A program made the translations under genes and the position numbers. Below, piece after piece: positions 8,204 to 16,442 of a stretch of 64,000 nt of DNA; within the stretch, counting starts at the first letter, position 1, and each line of letters opens with the position of its first letter. The notes under the pieces are model-generated. The model made no database searches. It saw only the letters and a list, made by a program, of their open reading frames with translations, and had not been told where the DNA came from. This DNA is from Pseudoroseomonas cervicalis (GTDB lineage Bacteria > Pseudomonadota > Alphaproteobacteria > Acetobacterales > Acetobacteraceae), in the NCBI RefSeq assembly GCF_030818485.1, contig NZ_JAUTAJ010000004.1, forward strand, positions 1,033,001-1,097,000. Reading direction: 5' to 3'.

Positions 8204-10900
8204 TCAGCCGGCGATGCGCGCCATCGCCGCCTCGAGCCGCGCCGCCTCGGCCTGGTAGCCGGCCAGGCGCTCGCGATTCTCCTCGACCACCTCGGGCTTG
8301 GCGCGGGCGACGAAATCGGCATTGGCCAGCTTCTGCTCGACCTTCGCCGCCTCGGCCAGCGCCTTGTCGCGCTCCTTGGCCAGACGCGCCCGCTCGGCGC
8401 CGAGGTCGATCACCTCGGCCAGCGGCAGCAGGATGGTGGCCTCGCCCACCACCACCTGCGCGCCCTTCGGCGCCTCGCCCTCGGCCAGCGCGCGGAACTC
8501 GGTGGCGCGGCCCAGGCGGCGGATGGCGTCGATCCAGCGGGCGCCGCGCGCCAGCGTCTCAGGCGAGGCGCCCTGCAGCAGCAGCGGCACGGTGATGGAG
8601 GGCGGCACGTTCATCTCCGCCCGCACGCCGCGCACCGCCGAGATCAGCGAGACCAGCCAGTCCAGCTCCGCCCGCGCCTCGGCCGCGCCGGGGATTGCGA
8701 CCGGGGCGGGCCAGCTCTCGCCGATCAGGCTGCATTCCGGGCCATAGCCCAGCCGGTCCCACAGCTCCTCGGTGAGGTACGGCATGACCGGGTGCAGCAG
8801 CTTCAGGATGGTGCCCAGCACATGCTGGGCGGCGCCCTTCACCTCGGCCTTTTCCGGCCCATCCTCGCCGGCCAGCGCCGGCTTGGCGAATTCCAGGAAC
8901 CAGTCGCAGAAGCTGTTCCAGGTGAAGCGGTAGCAGGCGCTCGCATAGTCATCCATGCGATAGGCCTCGAGCGCCGCATTCGCCTCGGCGATGGCGGTAT
9001 TGGCCGCGTCCAGGATCCAGCGCGCCAGCGGCGTCTCGACCTTGGACGGGTCGAAACCGGCATCCGGCGCGATGCCGTTCATCTCGCAGAAGCGGGCGGC
9101 GTTCCAGATCTTGGTGCCGAAGGAACGGAAATCCTCCACCCGCTTGCGGCCGAGCTTCACGTCGCGGCCCGGCGTCGCCAGCGAGGCGATGGCGAAGCGC
9201 AGCGCGTCCGCCCCGAAGCTGTCCACCAGCTCCAGCGGGTCGATGACGTTGCCCTTCGACTTCGACATCTTCTGGCCCTTCTCGTCGCGGACCAGGCCAT
9301 GGATGTAGACGGTCTTGAAGGGCACATCGCCCATGAAGTGGATGCCCATCATCATCATCCGGGCGACCCAGAAGAAGATGATATCCCAGCCCGTCACCAG
9401 CACGTCGCCGGGGTAATATTTCTCCAGCTCGGCCGTCTTGTTGGGCCAGCCGAGGGTGCTGAACGGCCACAGGGCGGAGCTGAACCAGGTGTCCAGCACG
9501 TCCTCGTCCCGCGTCAGGGTGACGTCCGCGCCCAGCTTCCGGCGCGCCTGGGCCAGCGCTTCCTCTTCCGTGCGCGCGACGAAACAGCTGCCATCCGGCG
9601 CATACCAGGCCGGGATCTGGTGACCCCACCAGAGCTGGCGCGAGATGCACCAGGGCTGGATGTCGCGCATCCAACTGAAGAAAATATTCTCGAAGTGCTT
9701 GGGGACGAACTCGGTCCTGCCGGTCTCCACCGCCTCGATGGCAGGCTTGGCCAGCGTCGCGGCGTCGCAATACCATTGCAGGGTCAGCCGCGGCTCGATC
9801 GGCACGCCGGAGCGGTCGCCATGCGGCACGGCATGGGTATGGGGCTCGATCTGCTCGACCAGCTCCAGCCGCTCCAGCTCGGCCACGATGGCCTTGCGCG
9901 CCGCGAAGCGGTCCTGGCCCAGCAGGCCGCGCACGAAGGCGGGGTCGGCGACGCCCTCGATGGCGGTGAGGTCGCCCTCGATCTCGGCCAGCATCACCGC
10001 GCCATCGGCGTCCAGCACCGACGGCATGGCGAGGCCGTGGCGCTTGCCGACGGCAAAGTCGTTGAAGTCGTGCGCCGGCGTGATCTTCACCGCGCCCGAG
10101 CCCTTCTCCGGGTCGGAATACTCATCCGCCACGATGGGGATGCGGCGGCCGACCAGCGGCAGGATGGCGAATTTCCCGATCAGGTCGCGGAAGCGCGCAT
10201 CCTCCGGGTGCACGGCGATCGCCGTGTCGCCCAGCATGGTCTCGGGGCGGGTGGTGGCGACCACGATGAAGCGGCCGGCCTCGCCCTCCACCGGGTAGCG
10301 CAGATGCCACAGGCTGCCCTTCACCTCGCGGCTCTCCACCTCGAGGTCGGAGATCGCAGTCTGGAATTTCGGGTCCCAGTTCACCAGGCGGCGGTCGCGA
10401 TAGATCAGCCCCTGCTCATGCAGGGTGACGAAGACCTCGCGCACCGCCTGCGACAGGCCCTCATCCATGGTGAAGCGCTCGCGCGGCCAGTCCAGGCTGG
10501 CGCCGAGGCGGCGGAGCTGGCGGGTGATGCTGCCGCCCGACTGCGCCTTCCACTCCCAGACATGCTCGAGGAATTTCTCGCGCCCGATCTCGCGCCGCTG
10601 CACGCCCTGGCCGGCCAGCAGCCGCTCCACCACCATCTGCGTCGCGATGCCGGCATGGTCGGTGCCGGGCTGCCACAGCGCGTCCCGGCCCTGCATGCGC
10701 CGCCAGCGGATCAGCGTGTCCTGGATCGTGAAGGTCAGCGCGTGGCCGATATGCAGGCTGCCCGTGACATTGGGCGGCGGGATCATGATGGTGAACGGCG
10801 CCGCTGTGCTGTCGGGATGGGCGCCGAACCTGCCGGCGGCCTCCCACCCTTCATAGAGGCGCTGTTCGAAACTGGCGGGCGAGAGGGTCTTGTCGAGCAT
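8204..10900 (-). CDS. valS: Valyl-tRNA synthetase
   Basis: Class I synthetase that charges tRNA-Val and edits mischarged threonine. The 898-residue product is full length. HIGH lies at residues 50-53 within PPPNVTGSLHIGHALT and KMSKS at residues 544-548 within GQKMSKSKGNVIDP. Between them is the CP1 editing domain (NWDPKFQTAISDLEVE, ATTRPETMLGDTAIAVHPED). The C-terminal anticodon-binding domain is followed by a coiled coil (about residues 830-895, rich in Glu/Lys/Ala/Leu) that closes ValRS. It lies downstream of popZ on the same strand. The order pcm-tolC-popZ-valS is shared with many alphaproteobacteria, from general knowledge. Confidence 0.97.
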   Translation of the reverse strand: MLDKTLSPASFEQRLYEGWEAAGRFGAHPDSTAAPFTIMIPPPNVTGSLHIGHALTFTIQDTLIRWRRMQGRDALWQPGTDHAGIATQMVVERLLAGQGVQRREIGREKFLEHVWEWKAQSGGSITRQLRRLGASLDWPRERFTMDEGLSQAVREVFVTLHEQGLIYRDRRLVNWDPKFQTAISDLEVESREVKGSLWHLRYPVEGEAGRFIVVATTRPETMLGDTAIAVHPEDARFRDLIGKFAILPLVGRRIPIVADEYSDPEKGSGAVKITPAHDFNDFAVGKRHGLAMPSVLDADGAVMLAEIEGDLTAIEGVADPAFVRGLLGQDRFAARKAIVAELERLELVEQIEPHTHAVPHGDRSGVPIEPRLTLQWYCDAATLAKPAIEAVETGRTEFVPKHFENIFFSWMRDIQPWCISRQLWWGHQIPAWYAPDGSCFVARTEEEALAQARRKLGADVTLTRDEDVLDTWFSSALWPFSTLGWPNKTAELEKYYPGDVLVTGWDIIFFWVARMMMMGIHFMGDVPFKTVYIHGLVRDEKGQKMSKSKGNVIDPLELVDSFGADALRFAIASLATPGRDVKLGRKRVEDFRSFGTKIWNAARFCEMNGIAPDAGFDPSKVETPLARWILDAANTAIAEANAALEAYRMDDYASACYRFTWNSFCDWFLEFAKPALAGEDGPEKAEVKGAAQHVLGTILKLLHPVMPYLTEELWDRLGYGPECSLIGESWPAPVAIPGAAEARAELDWLVSLISAVRGVRAEMNVPPSITVPLLLQGASPETLARGARWIDAIRRLGRATEFRALAEGEAPKGAQVVVGEATILLPLAEVIDLGAERARLAKERDKALAEAAKVEQKLANADFVARAKPEVVEENRERLAGYQAEAARLEAAMARIAG

Positions 10901-11015
10901 GGCGCACGCTTGTGCGTCCGCCGCCCCGCCGTCAAGAGCCCACAGGCCAGGCCCGCGCCAGCCGCGCGGGCAAAGGCGGGCGGGGCGCCCTGCCCCGCCC
11001 CCCGGCGGCCGCGCC

Positions 11016-11558
11016 TCAGCCGGCGTTGCGGCTCAGCAGCTTCTCGATCTCGGACTTCACCAGCCGCTCCACCAGCGGCGGCAGGTGCTGGTCGAGCCAG
11101 GATTTCAGCATCGGGCGCAGCTCCTCGCGCACCAGATCCTCGATGGTGACACCGCTGCCGCGCTGCACGCTGGCCTTGCGGTCATCGGCCACCGCCCGGG
11201 CCAGCTGGCCGATCGCGGCGGCCGCGGCGGCGGCGGCCAGCGGGCTGACCAGCCCGCTCTCCTCGGCCGGGGCAGCGGCCGGCGCCTGCGGGTGCGCCTC
11301 GGGGCGGGGGGCCTCGGCGCGCGGCGCCTGCGGCGCCGGGCGCGGCTCGGGGGCCGGCGGCGGCGCGGCCTGCGCCTGGCTCTCCGGCATGGCGGCGGGG
11401 GTCTTCGGGGTCGGGACCAGCATATCCTCGGTCAACTCCAGCGGCGCGGGCGCGGCATCCAGCTGCTCATCCTCGTTCAGGATGTTGCGGATGGAGGACA
11501 GGATGTCGTCCATCGAAGGCTCCATCGGGGGAGCCGGTCGTGCAGGAGGCTGGGCCAT
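11016..11558 (-). CDS. popZ: Polar organizing protein PopZ (DUF2497)
   Basis: Cell-pole scaffold that self-assembles into a condensate and tethers the chromosome centromere and signalling proteins. The 180-residue product has the PopZ layout: a short N-terminal interaction helix (MEPSMDDILSSIRNIL), a Pro/Glu/Ala-rich disordered linker (about residues 35-105), an Ala-rich segment, and the conserved C-terminal oligomerisation helices (VTIEDLVREELRPMLKSW, LPPLVERLVKSEIEKLL). Caulobacter PopZ has 177 residues. It begins 3 bases after the tolC stop. The first ATG at 11558 gives a Pro-rich 10-residue extension before MEPSMDD; the Met at residue 12 (11525) is an alternative start. Confidence 0.9.
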   Translation of the reverse strand: MAQPPARPAPPMEPSMDDILSSIRNILNEDEQLDAAPAPLELTEDMLVPTPKTPAAMPESQAQAAPPPAPEPRPAPQAPRAEAPRPEAHPQAPAAAPAEESGLVSPLAAAAAAAAIGQLARAVADDRKASVQRGSGVTIEDLVREELRPMLKSWLDQHLPPLVERLVKSEIEKLLSRNAG

Positions 11559-11561
11559 GTC

Positions 11562-12995
11562 TCAACGCGGGTTCTGGGCGGCATTGCCCGTGGAAGGGGA
11601 AGTGGAGGTGGAACCGTCATACAGGTCCCCGGTGCCGAACCAGCGGTTCCGCACGGTGCGGTAATAGGCCTCCATGTCGTACTGGGCGACGGGGAGGGCC
11701 AGGTCGCGCGCGGTGAGGCGGCCGACCGCGCCGGCCAGATTGTAGCTGGCGGTCACCACGTTGGAGAGCGCCTGCACCAGGCTGACGCGGGCGTTCAGCA
11801 GCTCCTGCTCGGCATTCAGCACGTCGAGCGTGGTGCGGCTGCCCACCACCGCCTCGCGCTGCACGCCATCGAGGGCGATCTCGGCGGCGCGGATCTGCGA
11901 GCGCACGCTCTCCACCTGGGCGCGCGCCGATTGCAGCGTCTCCCAGGCCTGGGTCGCCTGCTGCATCGATTGCCGCCGCTGGTCGTCGACGATCTGCCGG
12001 TAGCGCTGCGCATCCTGCCGCGCCTGGCGCACCGCCGCATGCTCCGACCCGCCCTGGTAGATCGGCACCGACAGGTTCGCGGTGATCTGCTCGCCGGTCG
12101 AGCGGACATGCGGCTGCTGGCTGTTGTCGGAGCGGAAGGCCTGCGCCTGCACACTCACCTGCGGCAGCAGCGCCGACATCTGCACATCCACCGCGTCGCG
12201 CGCCGCCGCCTCGTCGAACAGCGCCGCCACCACCTGCGGGTTGTTGCGGATGGCCAGCTCCGCCGCCTCGCGCCCATTGGCCACCGCCGCGCTCAGCGGC
12301 TGCGGCGCCGAGAGCCGCTCGGGGGCGAGGCCCACCACGCGCTGGAAGGTGGCGCGGCTGGTCTGCAGATTGCCCTCGGCGCTGGCGCGCGAGGCGCGCG
12401 CCCCGGCCAGCCGGCTCTCCGCCTGCGCCACATCGGTGCGGGTGATCTCGCCCACCCGGAAGCGCTCATTGGTCGCATCCAGCTGGCGCTGCAGCACCTG
12501 CACATTGTTCACGTTCAGCCGCAGCGTCTCCTGGTCGCGGATCACCGCGACATAGGCGGCGACCGTGTCGGAGAGCACCTGCTGCTCCGCCGCCAGCAGC
12601 CGGGCGCGCTGCGCCAGCACCTGGTTCTCGGCCCGCTGCGTCGCCGCCACGGTGCGGCCGCCGCTGTAGATCGGCTGGGTCAGCGTCGCCTGGGCGCCGG
12701 CGGTGGCGCGGTCGGCATCGCTGTAGATGCCGCGATTGCGCGTCGTGCCCTGCACATAGCCGGCATTGCCGGCCACCGTCACGCTCGGCCGCCAGCCGGC
12801 CAGCGCCTGCGGCACATTCTCATCCACCACCCGCAGCTGGGCGCGCGCCGTCTGCAGCGTCGGGTTGTTGGCATAGGCCTGCGACAGCGCCTCCTGCAGC
12901 GTCTGCGCCAGGCCCTGGCCGGGGGCAAGCATCGTCGGCGCCAGCATCGTCGCCGCCAGCAGCGTCAGGCGAAGGGAGGAAGGAAGGCGGGGCAC
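11562..12995 (-). CDS. tolC: TolC-family outer membrane channel protein
   Basis: Outer-membrane efflux/type I secretion duct. From the chosen GTG the product has 477 residues: a signal peptide (RLPSSLRLTLLAATMLAP, ending near GQGLAQ), then two homologous outer-membrane efflux halves. These start with TLQEALSQAYANNPTLQTAR and, in the second half, GREAAELAIRNNPQVVAALF. Long coiled-coil stretches and YNLAGAVGRLTARDL near the end are typical of the TolC type used by type I secretion. The GTG at 12995 is preferred because AAGGAG ends 7 bases upstream; a longer frame from 13073 lacks a signal peptide at its N-terminus. No inner-membrane pump partners are adjacent, so the cognate transporter is unknown. 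Confidence 0.9.
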   Translation of the reverse strand: MPRLPSSLRLTLLAATMLAPTMLAPGQGLAQTLQEALSQAYANNPTLQTARAQLRVVDENVPQALAGWRPSVTVAGNAGYVQGTTRNRGIYSDADRATAGAQATLTQPIYSGGRTVAATQRAENQVLAQRARLLAAEQQVLSDTVAAYVAVIRDQETLRLNVNNVQVLQRQLDATNERFRVGEITRTDVAQAESRLAGARASRASAEGNLQTSRATFQRVVGLAPERLSAPQPLSAAVANGREAAELAIRNNPQVVAALFDEAAARDAVDVQMSALLPQVSVQAQAFRSDNSQQPHVRSTGEQITANLSVPIYQGGSEHAAVRQARQDAQRYRQIVDDQRRQSMQQATQAWETLQSARAQVESVRSQIRAAEIALDGVQREAVVGSRTTLDVLNAEQELLNARVSLVQALSNVVTASYNLAGAVGRLTARDLALPVAQYDMEAYYRTVRNRWFGTGDLYDGSTSTSPSTGNAAQNPR

Positions 12996-13002
12996 CGGCA
13001 CA

Positions 13003-13008
13003 CTCCTT
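13003..13008 (-). promoter_or_regulatory. Shine-Dalgarno sequence that decides the tolC start
   Basis: AAGGAG on the minus strand, 7 bases before the GTG at 12995. Another in-frame GTG at 13001 is only one base away from it and too close for initiation. Confidence 0.6.
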
Positions 13009-13161
13009 GGCAGTCCGGGCCCATGCCCCGGCGGCCAGCACCCTAGCGAAGCCGGCCGGGCACGGCCAGCCATGTTGCATCGCGGCGGTCACGCCGCCGC
13101 GCGAGGGTGGCACGGGCGCCACGCCTCTCCGCCCGCGGCGCGGCCGCGGGCGGCGGCCGCG

Positions 13162-13821
13162 TCAGAGGGCGAAGCCCGGCTGCTTCTGGAATTCCGGCAG
13201 CGGCGCGGTGCGGCAGTCGAAAGCCTCGGTGACGCTGAGCGTACCGCCCAGGCGGCGGCCCAGCACGGCGCTGCCGGAGCGCCCCTCGGGCTGGCGCACG
13301 GCGACCAGCCGGCCGCCCTCGGCCAGCTGCTCGGTCAGCGCGGCGGGGATGGCGGGCACCTGCCCCTCGATGACGATGACATCATAGGGCGCGCCGGCGG
13401 GGTGGCCGGCGGCGGCGGAGGCCTCGACCAGCTGCACGCTGCCCGGCGCCAGCGACAGGCCGGCCAGCACCTGGCGCGCCTGGGCGGCGAGCAGCGCGTC
13501 GCTCTCCACCGCCGTCACCTTGGCGCCGAGCCGCGCCAGCACCGCCGCGCCATAGCCGCTGCCGGCGCCGAGCAGCAGCACCGCCTCGCCCGAGCGGATC
13601 TGCGCCAGCTGCAGCAGGCGGGCCAGCATCATCGGCTGCAGCATCACCCGGTCGCGGCCGAGCGGCACATCGGCATCCGCATGCGCCCGCGCCGCCTGGC
13701 CGGGCCCGACGAACAGGTGCCGCGGCAGGTCCAGCATGGCGTTGATGATGCGGGAATCGGTGACCTTGTTCGGGCGCAGCTGCCCGTCCACCATCCATTT
13801 GCGCGCGGCCGCGTAATCCAT
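13162..13821 (-). CDS. pcm: Protein-L-isoaspartate O-methyltransferase-like protein
   Basis: SAM-dependent methyltransferase of the Pcm family, 219 residues. The N-terminal helix region (MDYAAARKWMVDGQLRPN, then DLPRHLFVG) and QPMMLARLLQL match family positions. Motif I is LLLGAGSGYGAAVLARLG, and the acidic SAM-binding residue follows in VTAVESD. The C-terminal PYDVIVIEGQVP and LVAVRQPEG correspond to motifs II and III. The isoaspartyl repair activity is inferred; several alphaproteobacterial Pcm-like proteins next to tolC diverge from E. coli Pcm and their substrate is untested. The ATG at 13821 gives the family N-terminus; the frame extends further upstream without similarity. Confidence 0.8.
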   Translation of the reverse strand: MDYAAARKWMVDGQLRPNKVTDSRIINAMLDLPRHLFVGPGQAARAHADADVPLGRDRVMLQPMMLARLLQLAQIRSGEAVLLLGAGSGYGAAVLARLGAKVTAVESDALLAAQARQVLAGLSLAPGSVQLVEASAAAGHPAGAPYDVIVIEGQVPAIPAALTEQLAEGGRLVAVRQPEGRSGSAVLGRRLGGTLSVTEAFDCRTAPLPEFQKQPGFAL

Positions 13822-13996
13822 CGCCTGCTGTCCTCGACTGCCGGGGCATGGAGCGGGGGTCCATGCCGTGGCGGCGGTTATAGGCGCCGCCTCCGTCGCG
13901 GCCAAGCGCGAGGCACCCCGCATTGCGCTTTCGCCATGCCGGGGCGCGCCGGCGCTCTGGACACCATCCTGTCGCTCGGCTAAAGCGCCCCTCCAT

Positions 13997-14070
13997 GGTC
14001 GGTTGGCCGAGTGGTTAGGCTCAGGACTGCAAATCCTGCCACGCCGGTTCGATTCCGGCACCGACCTCCA
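13997..14070 (+). tRNA. tRNA-Cys (anticodon GCA)
   Basis: Complete cloverleaf. The acceptor stem GGTCGGT pairs perfectly with ACCGACC. The D-arm is GCC...GGC, the anticodon stem CAGGA/TCCTG holds loop CTGCAAA (anticodon GCA), and the T-arm is GCCGG/CCGGC. The discriminator is T, the identity base of tRNA-Cys, and CCA is encoded. Confidence 0.96.
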
Positions 14071-14120
14071 GATTTCCCCGGCACAATTCCTGAGGCTGCC
14101 ACAGCAGCCGAGCGCAGCGA

Positions 14121-14146
14121 AGCCGCCCCGACAGGGCGGCTTTTTT
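14121..14146 (+). terminator. Rho-independent terminator after tRNA-Cys
   Basis: AGCCGCCC (14121-14128) pairs with GGGCGGCT (14134-14141) around a 5-base loop and runs into T6 (14141-14146). Confidence 0.88.
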
Positions 14147-14263
14147 GTTGCCCGCGTCGCAGCGAGCGCGGCTTTTCCAGAAAAAAGCACGCGATGGCGG
14201 AATGATGACGAAGCCCTCTTGCAGCCCCCCGCCCGCCCGGCTATTAGCCCGGCCACACGCTGA

Positions 14264-14339
14264 TCCCCGATAGCTCAGCTGGTAGAGCACGCGACTGTTA
14301 ATCGCTAGGTCGTTGGTTCGAGTCCAACTCGGGGAGCCA
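14264..14339 (+). tRNA. tRNA-Asn (anticodon GTT)
   Basis: Acceptor TCCCCGA pairs with TCGGGGA, discriminator G, CCA encoded. The anticodon loop CTGTTAA gives GTT. The D-arm (GCTC/GAGC) and T-arm (TTGG/CCAA with TTCGAGT) are complete. Confidence 0.96.
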
Positions 14340-14344
14340 ATCGG

Positions 14345-14372
14345 AAAGGGCGCCGGAAACGGCGCCCTTTTT
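14345..14372 (+). terminator. Rho-independent terminator after tRNA-Asn
   Basis: AAAGGGCGCC (14345-14354) pairs perfectly with GGCGCCCTTT (14361-14370) around a 6-base loop, and the stem runs into T5 (14368-14372). It starts 5 bases after the CCA end. Confidence 0.88.
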
Positions 14373-14390
14373 CGTTGTCGGCGCTTGGCG

Positions 14391-14417
14391 AAAAAGGGCG
14401 CCGCCGGGGCGACGCCC
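14391..14417 (-). terminator. Possible terminator downstream of phnM1
   Basis: On the minus strand GGGCG...CGCCC (14413-14417 with 14396-14400) is followed by TTTTT (complement of 14391-14395), just after the phnM1 stop. The stem is only 5 bp with a GC-rich interior. Confidence 0.4.
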
Positions 14418-14423
14418 CTGCCC

Positions 14424-15566
14424 TCAGCCGATCCGCGCCGCCGCCCCCGGGGCGATCCAGGCCAGCTGCCCCCCGGCAAACACCGCCAGCGGCGCCGGCC
14501 GCGCCGGATCGACCAGCACCACATCGCCGCGCAGCCCCGTCTCCAGCGCGCCGCGATCGGTGAGCCCCGTGGCGCGGGCGGGGTTGGCGCTGATCAGCGC
14601 CCAGGCCGCCGGCAGGTCCAGCACACCCCGCCGCGCCAGCACGAAGGCGGCCTCCAGCAGGCAGGGCCAGACATAGTCGGAGGCCAGGATGGTCACCACG
14701 CCGCGCTCGGCCAGCGGCGCGGCGCTGGCCCAGCCGAGATGGCTGCCGCCCCGCACCACATTCGGCGCGCCCATCACCACATCCTCCCCCGCCGCACGGG
14801 CGGCCAGCGCGACGTCCTCGGCCATCGGGAATTCGCAGATGGCGGCGCCGAGGGCGCGGAACAGCGCCCGCTCCTCGATGGTCGCATCATCATGGCTGGC
14901 GATGGCGATGCCGGCGGCGCGGGCGGCCTCGGCCAGGCGCTCGCGCGCCGCCGGCATTTCGGCGCGGCGCGCCATAGCGGCGGCGGCCAGTTCGCGCAGC
15001 CGCTCGGCCGGCACGCCGGCGCGCTCGGCATATTTGGCGGCCTGCGCCTCGCCCTGCAGCTTGCGGGCGATGCCGGGGGTGTGGTCGTTGAAGGCCAGCA
15101 GGTCGACCTCGCCGGCCGCGATCGCCGCCCGCGCCTCCTCGAGCGCGGCGAAATTGTCCACCTCGAAGCGCAGATGCAGCCGCAGATCGGCGCCGAGCTG
15201 CGGCCGCGCCGCCGCCAGCGCCGCGCGCAGCCGCCGCCAGGCCTCGATGGAGCGCAGCCCCGGCTCCCAGGAGAGCGTCACGCCCAGGAAGGCGGTGGTG
15301 ATGCCGGCGGCCAGGATCTGCGCGGCGGAATCGCGCAGCGCCTGGGCGGCCGGGATGTCGATGCCGGGGCGCGGCTGGAATTGCCGCTCATGCGCATCGC
15401 CATGGATGTCGATGATGCCCGGCAGCACCAGCAGCCCCGTCGCGTCGAGGCGCCGCGCGCCCGCCTCCGGCGTCTCCGCCACGCAGCCCCCGGCGAGCGC
15501 CAGGGCGCCCGGCACCATCCGGCCGCCGCGCAGCACCTCGCCGCCTTCAATGATCCAGCCCGTCAC
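14424..15566 (-). CDS. phnM: PhnM-type amidohydrolase (intact paralogue, phnM1)
   Basis: Member of the PhnM family. In the C-P lyase pathway PhnM removes pyrophosphate from alpha-D-ribose 1-methylphosphonate 5-triphosphate. The 380-residue product keeps amidohydrolase landmarks: PGIIDIHGDAHERQ with the first metal ligands, FNDHTPG, AIASHDDATIEE, APNVVRGGSHLG, and ASDYVWPCLLEA with the final Asp. Its start overlaps the phnF stop by ATGA, so the two form one operon divergent from phnG. This copy is intact, unlike the phnM inside the main phn operon. The two copies differ clearly in sequence, so it is an old paralogue rather than a recent duplication. Whether it handles the same triphosphate is an inference. 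Confidence 0.85.
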   Translation of the reverse strand: MTGWIIEGGEVLRGGRMVPGALALAGGCVAETPEAGARRLDATGLLVLPGIIDIHGDAHERQFQPRPGIDIPAAQALRDSAAQILAAGITTAFLGVTLSWEPGLRSIEAWRRLRAALAAARPQLGADLRLHLRFEVDNFAALEEARAAIAAGEVDLLAFNDHTPGIARKLQGEAQAAKYAERAGVPAERLRELAAAAMARRAEMPAARERLAEAARAAGIAIASHDDATIEERALFRALGAAICEFPMAEDVALAARAAGEDVVMGAPNVVRGGSHLGWASAAPLAERGVVTILASDYVWPCLLEAAFVLARRGVLDLPAAWALISANPARATGLTDRGALETGLRGDVVLVDPARPAPLAVFAGGQLAWIAPGAAARIG

Positions 15567-16339
15567 GCGCCTCTCTCCTGTGCCGCGTCCTCGATGACGA
15601 TCTGCACGCGCCCGGCGGCGTAGCGCGACAGGGTGTAGTCGATGGGCCGGCCCTCAGGGTCGGCGTTCAGCGCCTCGGCCAGCATCACCGGGCGGGTGCG
15701 CGCCTGCTGCAGCAGATCGGCCAGCTCGGCGCTCGGCATGTCGGCGGTCAGCCGGGTCCAGACGCGCCGGTAATCCGGCACGCCGCAGGCGGCCAGCGCC
15801 GCGGTGATCGAGGCGGTGTCGCGCACCGCCTGCTCCAGCGCGGCGAAGCGCGGCAGCACGAAATGGTGCAGCCCGGCCACCACCGGCCTGCCATCGGCGA
15901 GGCCCAGGCGCTCCACCGCCAGCACCGGGCGGCCGGGGCGCAGCCGCAGCGCCTCGGCCACCGCCGGCTCGGCCGGGATCTGCCGCACCGAGAGGATGCG
16001 CCCCTCCGGCTCGCGGTTCTGCGCCCGGATCACCTCGGAGAAGCGGGTGCGGGGCCCGAGCGGGTAGTCCACCACATCCTCGGTGACGAAGGAGCCGCGC
16101 CCCTGCTCGATGCGGATCAGCCCGCGCAGCGCCAGGGATTCGAGCGCGCGGCGCACCGTGTGCCGGTTCACCCCGTGCTGGGCGGAGAGCGCCGATTCGG
16201 TGGGCAGCCGGCTGCCCGGCGGGTGCTCGCCCCGGGCGATGGCCTGTTCCAGCGCCTGGGCGATCTGGCGCCAGAGCGAGACACCCTCACCCCGCGCCAG
16301 CGCGGCGGAGTTCAGGTCGGTTCGGGGCGGCAGCGTCAT
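15563..16339 (-). CDS. phnF: GntR/HutC-family regulator of phosphonate genes
   Basis: Probable repressor of the phn locus, 258 residues. Residues about 20-85 form the GntR winged helix: LWRQIAQALEQAIARGEHPP, GSRLPTESALSAQHGVNRHT, VRRALESLALRGLIRIEQGR. The C-terminal UTRA effector domain starts near TRFSEVIRAQNREPEG and contains VERLGLADGRPV and SRYAAGRVQIVIE. Position and domain architecture identify PhnF. The ATG at 16339 is preferred over one 12 codons upstream because it precedes a normal-length N-terminus. The likely operator GTCTAGAC lies in the intergenic region facing both phnF and phnG, so autorepression is likely. Confidence 0.88.
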   Translation of the reverse strand: MTLPPRTDLNSAALARGEGVSLWRQIAQALEQAIARGEHPPGSRLPTESALSAQHGVNRHTVRRALESLALRGLIRIEQGRGSFVTEDVVDYPLGPRTRFSEVIRAQNREPEGRILSVRQIPAEPAVAEALRLRPGRPVLAVERLGLADGRPVVAGLHHFVLPRFAALEQAVRDTASITAALAACGVPDYRRVWTRLTADMPSAELADLLQQARTRPVMLAEALNADPEGRPIDYTLSRYAAGRVQIVIEDAAQERGA

Positions 16340-16382
16340 GGAAACTTCAAACCCGCTCTCCAGGGTCCATGGCAATTTCGCG

Positions 16383-16423
16383 TTGACGCTAGCCTGACGG
16401 ATATCTAGTTGTCTAGACGTCTC
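16383..16423. promoter_or_regulatory. Probable PhnF operator and divergent phn promoter
   Basis: The perfect palindrome GTCTAGAC (16411-16418) fits the GT-N-TA-N-AC form that HutC-type GntR proteins favour. A second half-site, ATCTAG, lies 9 bases upstream at 16403-16408. TTGACG at 16383-16388 could be the -35 for phnG with the operator over the -10/start region. GAAGG at 16433-16437 is the ribosome-binding site for the GTG of phnG. Confidence 0.6.
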
Positions 16424-16442
16424 AACAACGCCGAAGGCTGCC

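Noticed and set aside
8147..11149. 1000-codon plus-strand frame opposite valS
   Set aside because: Antisense shadow of valyl-tRNA synthetase; composition is unlike a real protein.
14000..14340. tRNA genes as integration sites with an adjacent island
   Set aside because: No integrase gene and no direct repeat of the tRNA 3' ends was noticed; the phn locus next to it shows the same composition as the rest of the chromosome.
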